This document shows, one piece after another, positions 26,824 to 35,306 of a stretch of DNA of 42,935 bases (position 1 is its first letter; each line of letters opens with the position of its first letter). Made by a program: the position numbers and the translations under genes. The DNA is from Gordonia otitidis NBRC 100426 (GTDB lineage: Bacteria; Actinomycetota; Actinomycetes; Mycobacteriales; Mycobacteriaceae). The DNA lies in the NCBI RefSeq assembly GCF_000248075.1, contig NZ_BAFB01000012.1, forward strand, positions 1 through 42,935, written 5' to 3'. The notes beneath the pieces are model-generated. The model was not told the DNA's origin. It did no database searches and saw only the letters and a list, made by a program, of their open reading frames with translations.

Positions 26824-27567
26824 ATGAACCATCAACGACGCGGTTCGACACCCACGCACCACTCGGTACTGCCGGATTTCGTAAGACCCTCCACCACAAT
26901 CACTCTCACCCGACTGATCGCGGTCCTCGCTGCGGCGGTCCTGACCATCCCCCTGGTGCACTCGATCGCTCAGGCCGCCCCTCCGCCCCCCTCGGTGCAC
27001 TATCAACTGTCACAGACCCCCACGGGAGTGAATCTGTCGGTTTCCGACGGTTCGATCTCACGCGAAGGCAATGACGTCGTCGTCAAGAATTCCGCAGGCC
27101 AGGCGTTATTCCGGATGGGTTTGCGGTATCGCAGCGAGTACCTCGAGTATCCGATCGACGCTGCCGTTTCCGGCAAATCCGTCTCGCTGACTCCGTCTCG
27201 CGACGTCTCGCGCGCACATCCGCTCGACCCTCGACAGGTCAATGCGGTGCGACAGGTCGCCGCCAAGCAGGCCCCGCCCAAGCAGACACGGCAGCAGCGT
27301 GACAACGAGGCTCTCGACCGCTTCAACGGTGTCCTCAACGCGGGAATGACCATCTCATCGCTCGTCGGTCTCGCGATCGGCGCCGTGGTGGGAGGGATCG
27401 CCGGCTGCGCCATCGCAGGCGTGACCCTCACACCGCTCGGATGCGTGTTCGCGGGTATCCCGATCGGCGCGGGCGTCGGCTCGATCGTCGGGGTGATCCT
27501 CGGCGGAGGCGGAACGCTCATCGTGGCGGCGATTCAGTACTTCCAGACCATCACGTCGCCGGTCTGA
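26824..27567 (+). CDS. Secreted/membrane DUF8020-like protein with glycine zipper
   Basis: A 247-residue exported protein. A basic N terminus precedes a hydrophobic stretch (LTRLIAVLAAAVLTIPLVHS) and a likely signal peptidase site after SIAQAA, near residue 50. The mature part begins PPPPSVHYQLSQ and contains a short beta-rich domain (GVNLSVSDGSISREGNDVVV, then ALFRMGLRYRSEYLEYPIDA) that resembles the N-terminal module of nocardial DUF8020 proteins. A Lys/Gln-rich linker follows. Two Gly/Ala-rich hydrophobic segments (SLVGLAIGAVVGGIAGCAIA, then GIPIGAGVGSIVGVILGGGG) form a glycine-zipper-like hairpin with two Cys. The function is unknown; membrane insertion or pore formation are possibilities. 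ATG 26809 is an alternative start. Confidence 0.6.
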   Translation: MNHQRRGSTPTHHSVLPDFVRPSTTITLTRLIAVLAAAVLTIPLVHSIAQAAPPPPSVHYQLSQTPTGVNLSVSDGSISREGNDVVVKNSAGQALFRMGLRYRSEYLEYPIDAAVSGKSVSLTPSRDVSRAHPLDPRQVNAVRQVAAKQAPPKQTRQQRDNEALDRFNGVLNAGMTISSLVGLAIGAVVGGIAGCAIAGVTLTPLGCVFAGIPIGAGVGSIVGVILGGGGTLIVAAIQYFQTITSPV

Positions 27568-27723
27568 GCCGAGGGGCCCCCGATTCCGGCCGGTGCGACG
27601 CGCGAGCCCGCGGGTAGCTGAACGTCGCATCGGCCGGCGTCCTAGTATTGGCCACACCGACGTCGACGCCGGTGAGTGGTCAGGCGCGCCGACGTCAATC
27701 GCGGCATCGGCCGAGGACGGATA

Positions 27724-27739
27724 CCGCAGAGAACTGCGG
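27724..27739. promoter_or_regulatory. Inverted repeat upstream of tetR-like gene
   Basis: CCGCAG-AGAA-CTGCGG, a perfect 6-4-6 palindrome ending 26 bases before the GTG of the TetR-family gene. It is a candidate autoregulatory operator, or a hairpin in its 5' leader. It closely resembles the palindrome upstream of marR (40835-40850). Confidence 0.45.
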
Positions 27740-27765
27740 AGAAGAATGAAGGGTGGTCGCGATTC

Positions 27766-28380
27766 GTGGCGTCTCAAGATCGCCGGATCGCACGCACTCG
27801 TCGGCAACTCCGCCAAGCCTTCATCTCACTCGTGCTCGAGCGCGGATACTCGTCGATCACCGTCGAGGACATCACCACCAGAGCAGACCTCGGCCGCGCG
27901 ACCTTCTACGCGCACTACACAGACAAAGATGCACTCTTCGAGCAGATAGTCGACGAGGTCATCGCAGACATGCAGGTACGTCTGGAACCGGTGTTCGGCA
28001 AGGACGGGCGCGGATTCACCGGGCAAGCGATCACCGCGTTGTTCCACCACGCCGCACAGGAGCGCGACACCTACCGCGTCATCCTGCGCGGTGAGGGGGA
28101 CGGCCTCGGGCTGCGACGCTTCGTCGACGATCGCTCCGCCCGCGTGACCGAGTACTTCACCCACCGATCCGACGCAGAAGGCGTGCGTATGCGCATCGAC
28201 CCCGAGATCCTCGCGCGCGCCTGGGTCGGCGAAATCGCAACCGTTCTCGCGTGGTGGCTCGAATCAGATCCCCGAGCCCCGATCGACGACATCACGGACG
28301 AACTCCTCAACCTCTCGCTCCATGGTCGGTATTGGGCGTCCGGATTCGACGCCGAGGGCGCCCAGCCACCGACTTCCTGA
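27766..28380 (+). CDS. TetR-family transcriptional regulator
   Basis: Repressor-type regulator of 204 residues. The N-terminal helix-turn-helix (about residues 8-55) reads IARTRRQLRQAFISLVLERG, then SSITVEDITTRADLGRATFYAHYTDKDALF, typical TetR wording. The C-terminal half is a helical ligand domain of the TetR_C_33 type (EIATVLAWWLESDP, DITDELLNLSLHGRYW). The GTG start has GAAGGGTGG at suitable distance; an upstream in-frame start would read through the palindromic leader. It is oriented with, and 284 bases ahead of, the DUF202-FGE-sulfatase operon, which it probably controls. The ligand is unknown. Confidence 0.9.
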   Translation: MASQDRRIARTRRQLRQAFISLVLERGYSSITVEDITTRADLGRATFYAHYTDKDALFEQIVDEVIADMQVRLEPVFGKDGRGFTGQAITALFHHAAQERDTYRVILRGEGDGLGLRRFVDDRSARVTEYFTHRSDAEGVRMRIDPEILARAWVGEIATVLAWWLESDPRAPIDDITDELLNLSLHGRYWASGFDAEGAQPPTS

Positions 28381-28592
28381 CGGGGTTACTCCCTAAGCGG
28401 GTCACTCGCTGACCGGTCGGACTCTCGACCGGGTGCCGCCCGTGTCCATCGTGCGCCGCGTTCTGACCCGGCGAAGCGACAACACCCACTGCGCGATCGC
28501 TACCGGCAACCATCTGCGGACATATCAGCCTGGCTAGTTATGGCGCAGCTCATAGTTGCCCGTCCCGGTGATCCACGACTCTTGTCCTCGGC

Positions 28593-28621
28593 TTGGACAT
28601 CGCGTATGTTTCCAGTCATAA
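28593..28621 (+). promoter_or_regulatory. Candidate promoter of the sulfatase operon
   Basis: TTGGAC (28593-28598) and TCATAA (28616-28621) are separated by 17 bases, about 43 bases before the first DUF202 ATG. GTATG (28604-28608) and CATAC (28633-28637) form a short inverted pair around the presumed start. The preceding stretch 28381-28592 holds no gene, only a CTGCGG half-site (28514-28519) like that in the palindrome before the tetR-like gene. The match to consensus is weak. Confidence 0.3.
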
Positions 28622-28664
28622 CGTCTTGTTTCATACACACAGTCTTCTTTCTTTGAGGTGAGCC

Positions 28665-29045
28665 ATGGTTGCGCAGCAGTGCGGCAGCGATGACGGCACG
28701 GCAACCGATGAGGCAGCCGCCGATGTCGTCGACTATCGCTTCACGCTCGCGAACGAACGCACTTTCCTCGCATGGATCCGTACCTCGCTCGGGTTGCTCG
28801 CGGGCGGCGTCGCCCTCCAGTCGCTCGCAGCGCAGTTCGCGACAGCCGACTACCGGCGCGCGATAGCCCTGTCGTGCGCAGTCCTGGCCCTTGTGTTGTG
28901 CTGCTTGGCGTTTCGACAGTGGAGGCGAGTCAACCGGGCAATGCATCAAGGGACGGAACTCCCCGGGAATCTGGTCGTGCCGCTCGTCGCCGTCGGCGTC
29001 GTCCTCATCGCGATCGCGGCTGTTCTCGCGCTGGTTCTGTCATGA
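28665..29045 (+). CDS. DUF202 membrane protein 1
   Basis: Small integral membrane protein of 126 residues of the DUF202/YidH family. The family signature is the conserved YRFTLANERTFLAWIRTSLG stretch, followed by three membrane helices (about residues 40-60, 66-86 and 100-125). The function of DUF202 is unknown. SD GAGGTGAG precedes the ATG. The stop overlaps the ATG of a second DUF202 gene (ATGA), so the pair is translationally coupled and probably forms a hetero-oligomer, which is an inference. It is the first gene of the FGE-sulfatase operon. Confidence 0.88.
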   Translation: MVAQQCGSDDGTATDEAAADVVDYRFTLANERTFLAWIRTSLGLLAGGVALQSLAAQFATADYRRAIALSCAVLALVLCCLAFRQWRRVNRAMHQGTELPGNLVVPLVAVGVVLIAIAAVLALVLS

Positions 29046-29362
29046 CGACACAGTCGCCGTGGCCCGCGGATCCCGGCCTTGCCGTCGAGCGCACCGCGCT
29101 TGCCTGGCGTCGAACGACGCTGACCGCCGTAGTGACAGTCTTCCTGCTCGCGCACGCCGCTGTCGTCAGAGCCCCGGTCGCTGCCGCATTCTGCGTCGCC
29201 GCGGCCGCTGCGTGTGTCGTCGTGTTGGCGTTCATCTGCTTCCGACGCAGTCGCGTGCTGATGCAGCGCATCTCGGCACCTACCCACTTCCACCTCGCCA
29301 CCATCACGGCACTCGTTGCCGTCGCCTGCACCTGTACCGCGATTGTCGCAGTCGTCGGCTAG
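29042..29362 (+). CDS. DUF202 membrane protein 2
   Basis: Second DUF202 protein, 106 residues. The shortened family signature LAVERTALAWRRTTLTAVV is followed by three hydrophobic segments, the middle one FCVAAAAACVVVLAFICF and the last TALVAVACTCTAIVAVVG, which are unusually Cys- and Ala-rich. Start ATG overlaps the stop of DUF202 protein 1. Tandem long-plus-short DUF202 pairs recur in actinobacteria, usually without known role. The FGE gene follows 23 bases later. Confidence 0.85.
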   Translation: MTTQSPWPADPGLAVERTALAWRRTTLTAVVTVFLLAHAAVVRAPVAAAFCVAAAAACVVVLAFICFRRSRVLMQRISAPTHFHLATITALVAVACTCTAIVAVVG

Positions 29363-29385
29363 ACCACAGGACGGAGAGTTTCTCG

Positions 29386-30369
29386 ATGACACCCGTACTC
29401 GGAGAAGACATGCGCACAGCGTCCGACCGACCGGACGGGGACGCCAGCACATGCTGCGCTCCCGGACGTCGACCTTCACCGCCGAGCAGTAGCGACCACG
29501 AAGCACCGCAACGAATTCGAACGACAGACCATGCGCTGGCTCTCGACCGCTTGATCGCGCTGCCTGCCGCGGAGTTCTGGATGGGTGACGACGGACCGTC
29601 GAGCCACGCCGCCGACGGCGAAGGTCCGATCAGATCGACGACCGTCGACGCGTTCGCCATCTCCGCACACACCGTCACCAACGCCGAGTTCGACGAGTTC
29701 GTGACGAACAGCGAATACGTCACCGACGCAGAGCGTTTCGGGTGGTCCTTCGTGTTCGCCGGTTTTCTTCCCGCAGCACTGAGACGCGCCTCGCCCCGAC
29801 CCGAGGGCACCCCGTGGTGGTGCGCGGTCACCGATGCCACCTGGCGGGCACCAGAAGGTCCGGGCAGCGATGTCAGCGAGAGAGCCGACCATCCCGTCGT
29901 GCACGTCTCATGGAACGATGCCCGCGCCTTCTGCCGATGGGCCGGTGTGCGCCTGCCGACCGAAGCCGAGTGGGAGTACGCCGCACGAGGCGGGCTGAGC
30001 AGAGCGCGCTATCCGTGGGGTGACGAGCTCGATGAGGACGAGAGCTTTCGGTGCAACATCTGGCGGGGCTCCTTCCCGGCTCGCAACACCGCCGCCGACG
30101 GATACCGATCGACGGCGCCGGTAGAAGCGTTCGAGCCCAACGGATTAGGCCTCTACAACATGGTCGGCAACGTCTGGGAATGGACGGCCGACCCATGGCG
30201 CGTCGACCACTCCGGCACTCCACATGAAGCGCCGGAGTCCCGATACGCCATGCGCGGCGGCTCACACATGTGCCACGACAGCTACTGCAATCGCTACCGA
30301 GTCTCGGCGCGCACCTCGAACTCCGCCGACGGCAGCAGCGGGAACATCGGCTTCCGCATCGCCCGCTGA
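29386..30369 (+). CDS. Formylglycine-generating enzyme (sulfatase maturase)
   Basis: Copper-dependent oxidase that turns the CxPxR cysteine of a sulfatase into formylglycine; 327 residues. FGE-sulfatase domain throughout: ALPAAEFWMGDDG, HTVTNAEFDEFV, HPVVHVSWNDARAFCRWAGV, LPTEAEWEYAARGG, RYPWGD, NMVGNVWEWTADPW, and the active-site segment MRGGSHMCHDSYCNRYRVSA with Cys296 and Cys301, the catalytic pair. The ending SSGNIGFRIAR is typical. The N terminus carries a CCAPGRR element. SD GGAGAG precedes the ATG. The sulfatase gene follows after 88 bases and is its obvious client. Both active-site Cys are present, so it should be functional. Confidence 0.95.
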   Translation: MTPVLGEDMRTASDRPDGDASTCCAPGRRPSPPSSSDHEAPQRIRTTDHALALDRLIALPAAEFWMGDDGPSSHAADGEGPIRSTTVDAFAISAHTVTNAEFDEFVTNSEYVTDAERFGWSFVFAGFLPAALRRASPRPEGTPWWCAVTDATWRAPEGPGSDVSERADHPVVHVSWNDARAFCRWAGVRLPTEAEWEYAARGGLSRARYPWGDELDEDESFRCNIWRGSFPARNTAADGYRSTAPVEAFEPNGLGLYNMVGNVWEWTADPWRVDHSGTPHEAPESRYAMRGGSHMCHDSYCNRYRVSARTSNSADGSSGNIGFRIAR

Positions 30370-30457
30370 TACACACGCACTTCTCTTTCCGTTCGGTCAT
30401 TCCACCGACGACCTGAAAACCCGCAATCCACGCCCCACAAAAGGAAGTGAGACAACC

Positions 30458-31891
30458 ATGTCCTCCACCCCCACGAACGTGCTGCTGATCATGTCCGACC
30501 AGCACAATCCGAAGATCATGGGCTCGGCAGGCAACCCGCTCGTCGCAACACCGAACATGGACCGCCTCGCCGCGCGGGGAACGAGATTCAGCGATGCCTA
30601 CTGCGCGAGTCCCATCTGCGTGCCGTCCCGCGCCTCGGTCGCCACCGGCCTGTACCCGCACCAGACGCGGTATTGGGACAACGCCATGGGATACGACGGC
30701 GCTGTCGAGAGTTGGGGACACGAGCTACAGAAGGTGGGGCGGCGTGTCGAGTCGATCGGAAAGCTGCACTATCGCAACGAGAACGATCCGACCGGATTCG
30801 ACGTGCAGCACCTGCCGATGCACCTCAAGGACGGTGTCGGACAGATCTGGGGATCAGTACGAGATCCGTTGCCGCGCAGAGACAATGCGCCTCTCATGGT
30901 GTCCTTCTCCGGTGGTGCGGAATCCGACTACACACGCTACGACGCCGCGGTCACCGACCGCACGTGCGAGTGGCTCGCCGACGAGCACAACCACGACGAA
31001 CCGTGGGTACTGTACTCGGGACTGCTCGCGCCGCATTTCCCCTACCTCGCACCACCCGAGTTCTTCGAACTCTACAACCCCGACGACATGCCCACCCCGA
31101 CCATGCGGCCCGAGCACGGTCACGCCCGTCACCCGTGGGTCGAGGCCTTCGCAGGAGTCCTACCCGGCCTCGACGACGCCAACACCGAGGAGGAGCGTCG
31201 ACGCGCCGCTGCCGCCTACTACGGTTTGGTGAGCTATCTCGACCACAACGTCGGACGCATTCTCGACGCACTCGATGCCAGCGGACAGGCCGAGAACACA
31301 CTGGTCATTTACACCAGCGACCACGGCGACATGGTCGGGAGCCGTGGGCTGTGGGGAAAGTCGTTGCTCTACACCGAATCAGCCGGAGTGCCGCTGATCA
31401 TCGCGGGACCAGGCGTCGAAGCAGGCACGGTCAACTCCACCCCGACGAGCCTCCTCGATCTCTACCCGACGATCCTCGACGCCGCCGGAGTCGCCGCGAC
31501 CGGCGAACCGCGGCCAGGCACATCGCTCCTACAGATCGCCGAGTCACCCGATCCCGAGCGTGCCGTCATGAGCGAGTACCACGCGATGGGGGCGGCCAGC
31601 GGCGCGTTCCTGTTGCGCAAGGGCGACTACGTCCTGCACCACTATGTGGGGTACGACGACGAACTCTACGACGTCGCAACCGATCCGAACCAAACGAAGG
31701 ATCTGGCACACGACCCGGCCTACCGGGAGACGCTCGCGGCGCTCCTCGCCGAGATCGAATCCATCTGCAACCCAACGGATGTAGACGCACAGGCCAAAGC
31801 CGACCAGGCCGCACTCGTCGAGCGATTCGGTGGTCCCGCTGTCGCAGCAACCCTCGGTACCCCCGGCGAGACCCCGCCGCCCGCGGTCTGA
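30458..31891 (+). CDS. Type I sulfatase (formylglycine-dependent)
   Basis: Alkaline-phosphatase-fold sulfatase of 477 residues that hydrolyses a sulfate ester. N-terminal metal site LLIMSDQHNPKIMG, then the maturation motif Cys54-Val-Pro-Ser-Arg58 in SPICVPSRASVATG, which is the FGE target. Later ESIGKLHYRN, YTSDHGDMVGSRGLWGKSLL (metal ligands), VPLIIAGPG and DELYDVATDPNQTKDLA. The wording places it near choline-sulfatase-like and other small-molecule sulfatases. No signal peptide is seen, so it is probably cytosolic and must act on an imported substrate. AAGGAAG lies about 11 bases before the ATG. The substrate is unknown. Confidence 0.93.
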   Translation: MSSTPTNVLLIMSDQHNPKIMGSAGNPLVATPNMDRLAARGTRFSDAYCASPICVPSRASVATGLYPHQTRYWDNAMGYDGAVESWGHELQKVGRRVESIGKLHYRNENDPTGFDVQHLPMHLKDGVGQIWGSVRDPLPRRDNAPLMVSFSGGAESDYTRYDAAVTDRTCEWLADEHNHDEPWVLYSGLLAPHFPYLAPPEFFELYNPDDMPTPTMRPEHGHARHPWVEAFAGVLPGLDDANTEEERRRAAAAYYGLVSYLDHNVGRILDALDASGQAENTLVIYTSDHGDMVGSRGLWGKSLLYTESAGVPLIIAGPGVEAGTVNSTPTSLLDLYPTILDAAGVAATGEPRPGTSLLQIAESPDPERAVMSEYHAMGAASGAFLLRKGDYVLHHYVGYDDELYDVATDPNQTKDLAHDPAYRETLAALLAEIESICNPTDVDAQAKADQAALVERFGGPAVAATLGTPGETPPPAV

Positions 31892-31965
31892 CACCGCACC
31901 GTGTGCAAGACGACCTTCCCGACTCGCACACACAGACAACCACCGAGCACACGTAGAGAGATCCC

Positions 31966-33621
31966 ATGACACATTCACCAGAGGCCGACGTCCTCGTCGT
32001 CGGAGCAGGACTGGCGGGTCTGGTCACCGCCACCGAGATCGCGGCCACCGGCAAGTCCGTCCTGATCCTCGACCAGGAGAACGCAGCCAACATCGGGGGC
32101 CAGGCATTCTGGTCGTTCGGCGGTCTGTTCCTCGTCGACAGTCCCGAACAACGCCGCGTGGGCATCCACGACTCGTTCGACCTCGCGTGGACCGATTGGC
32201 AGGCCACCGCCGGCTTCGACAGGCCGGACGAGGACGCGTGGCCGAGGCGCTGGGCCGAGGCCTACGTCCACTTCGCCGCCGAGGAGAAGCGACAGTGGCT
32301 CTCCGAGTTGGGAATTTCGTTCTTTCCGGTCGTGGGCTGGGCCGAGCGGGGTGGCGCAACGGCACTGGGGCCGGGGAACTCGGTGCCCCGTTTTCACATC
32401 ACCTGGGGCACCGGTCCCGCACTGGTCGAGGCGTTCACCAGTCGTATCGCGGCGTCAGGCGGACGAATCCGCTTCGCCCACAGGCATTGCGTCGACGAGA
32501 TCACCACACGCGACGGAGCGGTGACCGGCGTTCGGGGCCGAGTACTCGCGGACTCGCCTACCGCGCGGGGCGTCGCTTCCAACCGGACCATCGTGTCGGA
32601 GTTCGAGTTTCGCGCCGACGCAGTCGTCGTCACCTCGGGCGGTATCGGGGGAAACCCGGAGTTGGTCCGGAAACACTGGCCCGCACGGCTCGGACCCGTC
32701 CCCGAGCGGATGCTGTCGGGTGTTCCCGCGCATGTCGACGGCCGAATGCTCGAGATCAGTGAAGCAGCGGGTGCGCGCCTGGTCAATCAGGACCGCATGT
32801 GGCATTACACAGAAGGCATCACCAACTACGACCCGGTCTGGCCCAACCACGGGATACGAATCCTGCCCGGACCATCGTCGCTGTGGTTGGACGCCACCGG
32901 CAAACGTCTGCCCGCCCCGATCTACCCGGGCTCGGACACCCTCGGCACCACCGAGGCCATTCTGGCCACCGGGCACGACTACAGCTGGTTCATCTGCACC
33001 GAGAAGATCATCGAAAAGGAATTCGGTCTCTCCGGCCAGGAACAGAACCCCGACCTGACCGGGAAAGATCTCAAGCTCTTGACCACACGAGCCCGCGGTG
33101 GGGTTCCCGGACCTGTCGAGGCATTCACCCGGCGAGGCGTCGACTTCCTGGTGCGCGACAACCTTGACGACCTTGTCACGGCGATGAACGACCTCACCGG
33201 CTCGGCGTTGCTCGATGTGGAGACCGTTCGAGACGAGGTCACCGCCCGCGACCGTCAACTCGACAACAAGTTCAGCAAGGACCACCAGATGGCGGCAATT
33301 GCCAACGCGCGCAGATACCTTCCCGACAGGATCACGCGAGTTGCGTCGCCGCATCGACTTCTCGACCCCAAGGCTGGTCCCCTCATCGCGGTTCGACTCA
33401 ACCTACTGACCCGCAAGACCCTTGGCGGCATCCACACCGATCTCAGCGCACGGGCACTACGAACGGACGGAACTCCCGTCGATGGCCTGTACGCGGCGGG
33501 CGAAGTCGCGGGGTTCGGCGGTGGCGGAATGCACGGCTATCGCGCTCTGGAAGGCAGCTTCCTCGGTGGATGCCTGTTCTCCGGCCGGACTGCGGGCCGC
33601 GCAGTCGCAGCACAACTGTGA
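31966..33621 (+). CDS. FAD-binding dehydrogenase (fumarate reductase/KstD-like fold)
   Basis: Flavoprotein of 551 residues of the FAD_binding_2 family. The dinucleotide site is DVLVVGAGLAGLVTATEIA, with acidic residue D in LILDQENAANIGGQA. Further VVVTSGGIGGNPELVRKHWP, and the C-terminal FAD motif GLYAAGEVAGFGGGGMHGYR with ALEGSFLGGCLFSGR. The pattern matches the class of M. tuberculosis Rv0785, a predicted FAD dehydrogenase of unknown substrate, related to 3-ketosteroid dehydrogenases. GAGAGA precedes the ATG. It follows the sulfatase by 74 bases and may oxidise the desulfated product. The family is firm, the substrate is not. Confidence 0.88.
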   Translation: MTHSPEADVLVVGAGLAGLVTATEIAATGKSVLILDQENAANIGGQAFWSFGGLFLVDSPEQRRVGIHDSFDLAWTDWQATAGFDRPDEDAWPRRWAEAYVHFAAEEKRQWLSELGISFFPVVGWAERGGATALGPGNSVPRFHITWGTGPALVEAFTSRIAASGGRIRFAHRHCVDEITTRDGAVTGVRGRVLADSPTARGVASNRTIVSEFEFRADAVVVTSGGIGGNPELVRKHWPARLGPVPERMLSGVPAHVDGRMLEISEAAGARLVNQDRMWHYTEGITNYDPVWPNHGIRILPGPSSLWLDATGKRLPAPIYPGSDTLGTTEAILATGHDYSWFICTEKIIEKEFGLSGQEQNPDLTGKDLKLLTTRARGGVPGPVEAFTRRGVDFLVRDNLDDLVTAMNDLTGSALLDVETVRDEVTARDRQLDNKFSKDHQMAAIANARRYLPDRITRVASPHRLLDPKAGPLIAVRLNLLTRKTLGGIHTDLSARALRTDGTPVDGLYAAGEVAGFGGGGMHGYRALEGSFLGGCLFSGRTAGRAVAAQL

Positions 33622-33663
33622 ACCATCCCTCTCTCCCCTCCCATACCATCGTTAGGACACAAC

Positions 33664-34338
33664 ATGACTGCCGCAGCAAGCCCTCCACCGGACACCACTG
33701 ACGAGACCATCGGGGCCTTACGTTGGATGCGAACGAAGATCCGCGAGGTGGGCGCCGTTCGACACCTCATCGACGGTGGCGCACCCATCCTCGCCTTCAT
33801 CATCGGTTACCAACTCGGCAACATCGTTGTCGGAATCGTCGCGGCCATCGTGACTGCCGCGGTCATCGCCGGTCTCCGACTCTGGCATGGCGACAAGCCC
33901 CTGACCGTCGCCATCTCAGCGGGCTTGATCCTCGTGTTCTCAGCCATGGCCGCAGCCACCGGCGAGGGCAGAGACTTCTTCTTGCCGCCGCTGATCCTGT
34001 ACACAGCGCTGACCGTAGTCTTCGGTGTCAGTCTGGCAACCCCGTCACCGCTCTCACTGCCCATCTGCCGCAAGATCCGACTCGAGCCGCAGAGTGGTCA
34101 ACTCTCCGACCCCGCCGATCGGGTCCGATTCCATCGGCGCCTCACGCTGGTGTGGGCACTGTTCTGCCTCGCCCACGTGCTGATCATGGGCCCCGTCTAC
34201 CTGGCGAACAACGTGGTCCTGCTCGGCGCACTCGCACTGATCCTGAACAAGCCCGCGCTCATCGTGGCCGTGGCAGGTACCGGAATCTGGGTGCGCGCCA
34301 GTGTCAAGTCGGCGTCCGCGTCGGGCAACACCCGCTGA
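33664..34338 (+). CDS. DUF3159 integral membrane protein
   Basis: Membrane protein of 224 residues with about six hydrophobic segments. IDGGAPILAFIIGYQLGNIV near residue 40 and the loop GRDFFLPPLILYTALTVVFG fit the DUF3159 family, whose actinobacterial members have no proven role. The C-terminal stretch VWALFCLAHVLIMGPVYLAN supplies further helices. It is the last gene of the sulfatase operon, 42 bases after the flavoprotein, and could take part in transport of the substrate or product, which is speculation. It converges on tilS with eight bases between and no terminator hairpin. Confidence 0.8.
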   Translation: MTAAASPPPDTTDETIGALRWMRTKIREVGAVRHLIDGGAPILAFIIGYQLGNIVVGIVAAIVTAAVIAGLRLWHGDKPLTVAISAGLILVFSAMAAATGEGRDFFLPPLILYTALTVVFGVSLATPSPLSLPICRKIRLEPQSGQLSDPADRVRFHRRLTLVWALFCLAHVLIMGPVYLANNVVLLGALALILNKPALIVAVAGTGIWVRASVKSASASGNTR

Positions 34339-34346
34339 CCCCCCGC

Positions 34347-35306
34347 TCACCGGGTGATGCCGCGGACCCGCAGGACGTCGTCGACGCGAACCGCCACCAG
34401 CCGGTGGTCGGGCCCGCCCCCGACGGCCACCTGTCCTCCGCGTAGCCCGCGCACCACGTCGTCGGCGGCCTCGATCACCCGCGTCGTCGGTTCGGTCGCC
34501 CCGACCTCGAGCAACCAGCGCCGCACCACCCGTGTTCGCACGGCGTCCGGCAGTCGGGCGACTGAATCGACGTCGAGTTCGGTGTCTGCTCCGCCTCCCC
34601 GCGCCGACCTCGAGAAGGCGTCGTCGGCGATCTCGTCGAGTGCCGCGACGTCGGACTGCAGCGCCGTGGCTGTACGTGCCAGCGCCTGCACCACCCCACC
34701 GTGCAGCACGTCGTCGAGCAGCGGAATCACCTCGGCCCGCAACCGAACGCGGGTGAATCGCGGATCGCGGTTGTGCGGGTCGGCGTGCGCGGGTAACCCC
34801 AGTTCCGTGCAGGTCCCGACCGTCTCTGACCGACGCACACCCAACAGCGGCCGTCCCCAGGGTGCGCGCCAGGCGCGCATCCCCGCGAGAGAGCGCGCCC
34901 CCGACCCGCGGCCGAGACCGAGCAGCACGGTCTCGGCCTGGTCGTCCATGGTGTGCGCGAGCAGTACCGGCAGCCCGTCGCGCGCATCCTCGAGCGCCGC
35001 GTACCTCGCGTCGCGCGCCGCGGCTTCCATGCCGCCGTCGGTTCCGACGCTCACGCGCAAGACCTGTGCAGACGCACCGAGATCCGCAGCGGTCCGCGCC
35101 GCATCGGCGGCCACGGCGGCCGAGGTCGGCTGCAACGCATGGTCGACGATGAGCGCACGGACCGTCAGCCCCGCCCGCAGCGCGGCGGCGGTGAGTGCCA
35201 GAGAATCCGGCCCGCCCGACAGGCCCACGCAGACCTGCGTGCCGCCCGCGAGGTGTGCGGTCGCGAACTCAGCGACCGCGCGGGTCACAGCACGCGTGCA
35301 ATCCAT
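34347..35306 (-). CDS. tilS: tRNA(Ile)-lysidine synthase
   Basis: Modifies C34 of the tRNA-Ile CAU anticodon to lysidine, essential for AUA decoding. 319 residues, the short actinobacterial form without the extra C-terminal domains of E. coli TilS. PP-loop: VCVGLSGGPDSLAL with SGGPDS at residues 30-35. Further VDHALQP, HTMDDQAETVLLGLGRGSG and RPLLGVRRSE, then NRDPRFTRVRLRAEVIPLL. The start overlaps the end of the DUF2342 gene by 22 bases. In M. tuberculosis it lies directly next to hpt; here an eight-kb block separates them. Confidence 0.95.
   Translation of the reverse strand: MDCTRAVTRAVAEFATAHLAGGTQVCVGLSGGPDSLALTAAALRAGLTVRALIVDHALQPTSAAVAADAARTAADLGASAQVLRVSVGTDGGMEAAARDARYAALEDARDGLPVLLAHTMDDQAETVLLGLGRGSGARSLAGMRAWRAPWGRPLLGVRRSETVGTCTELGLPAHADPHNRDPRFTRVRLRAEVIPLLDDVLHGGVVQALARTATALQSDVAALDEIADDAFSRSARGGGADTELDVDSVARLPDAVRTRVVRRWLLEVGATEPTTRVIEAADDVVRGLRGGQVAVGGGPDHRLVAVRVDDVLRVRGITR

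Noticed and set aside
31966..33621. Assignment of the FAD enzyme as 3-ketosteroid dehydrogenase KstD
   Set aside because: Only the general flavin fold is shared; the sequence wording is closer to the Rv0785-type dehydrogenases, so a specific steroid activity is not claimed.
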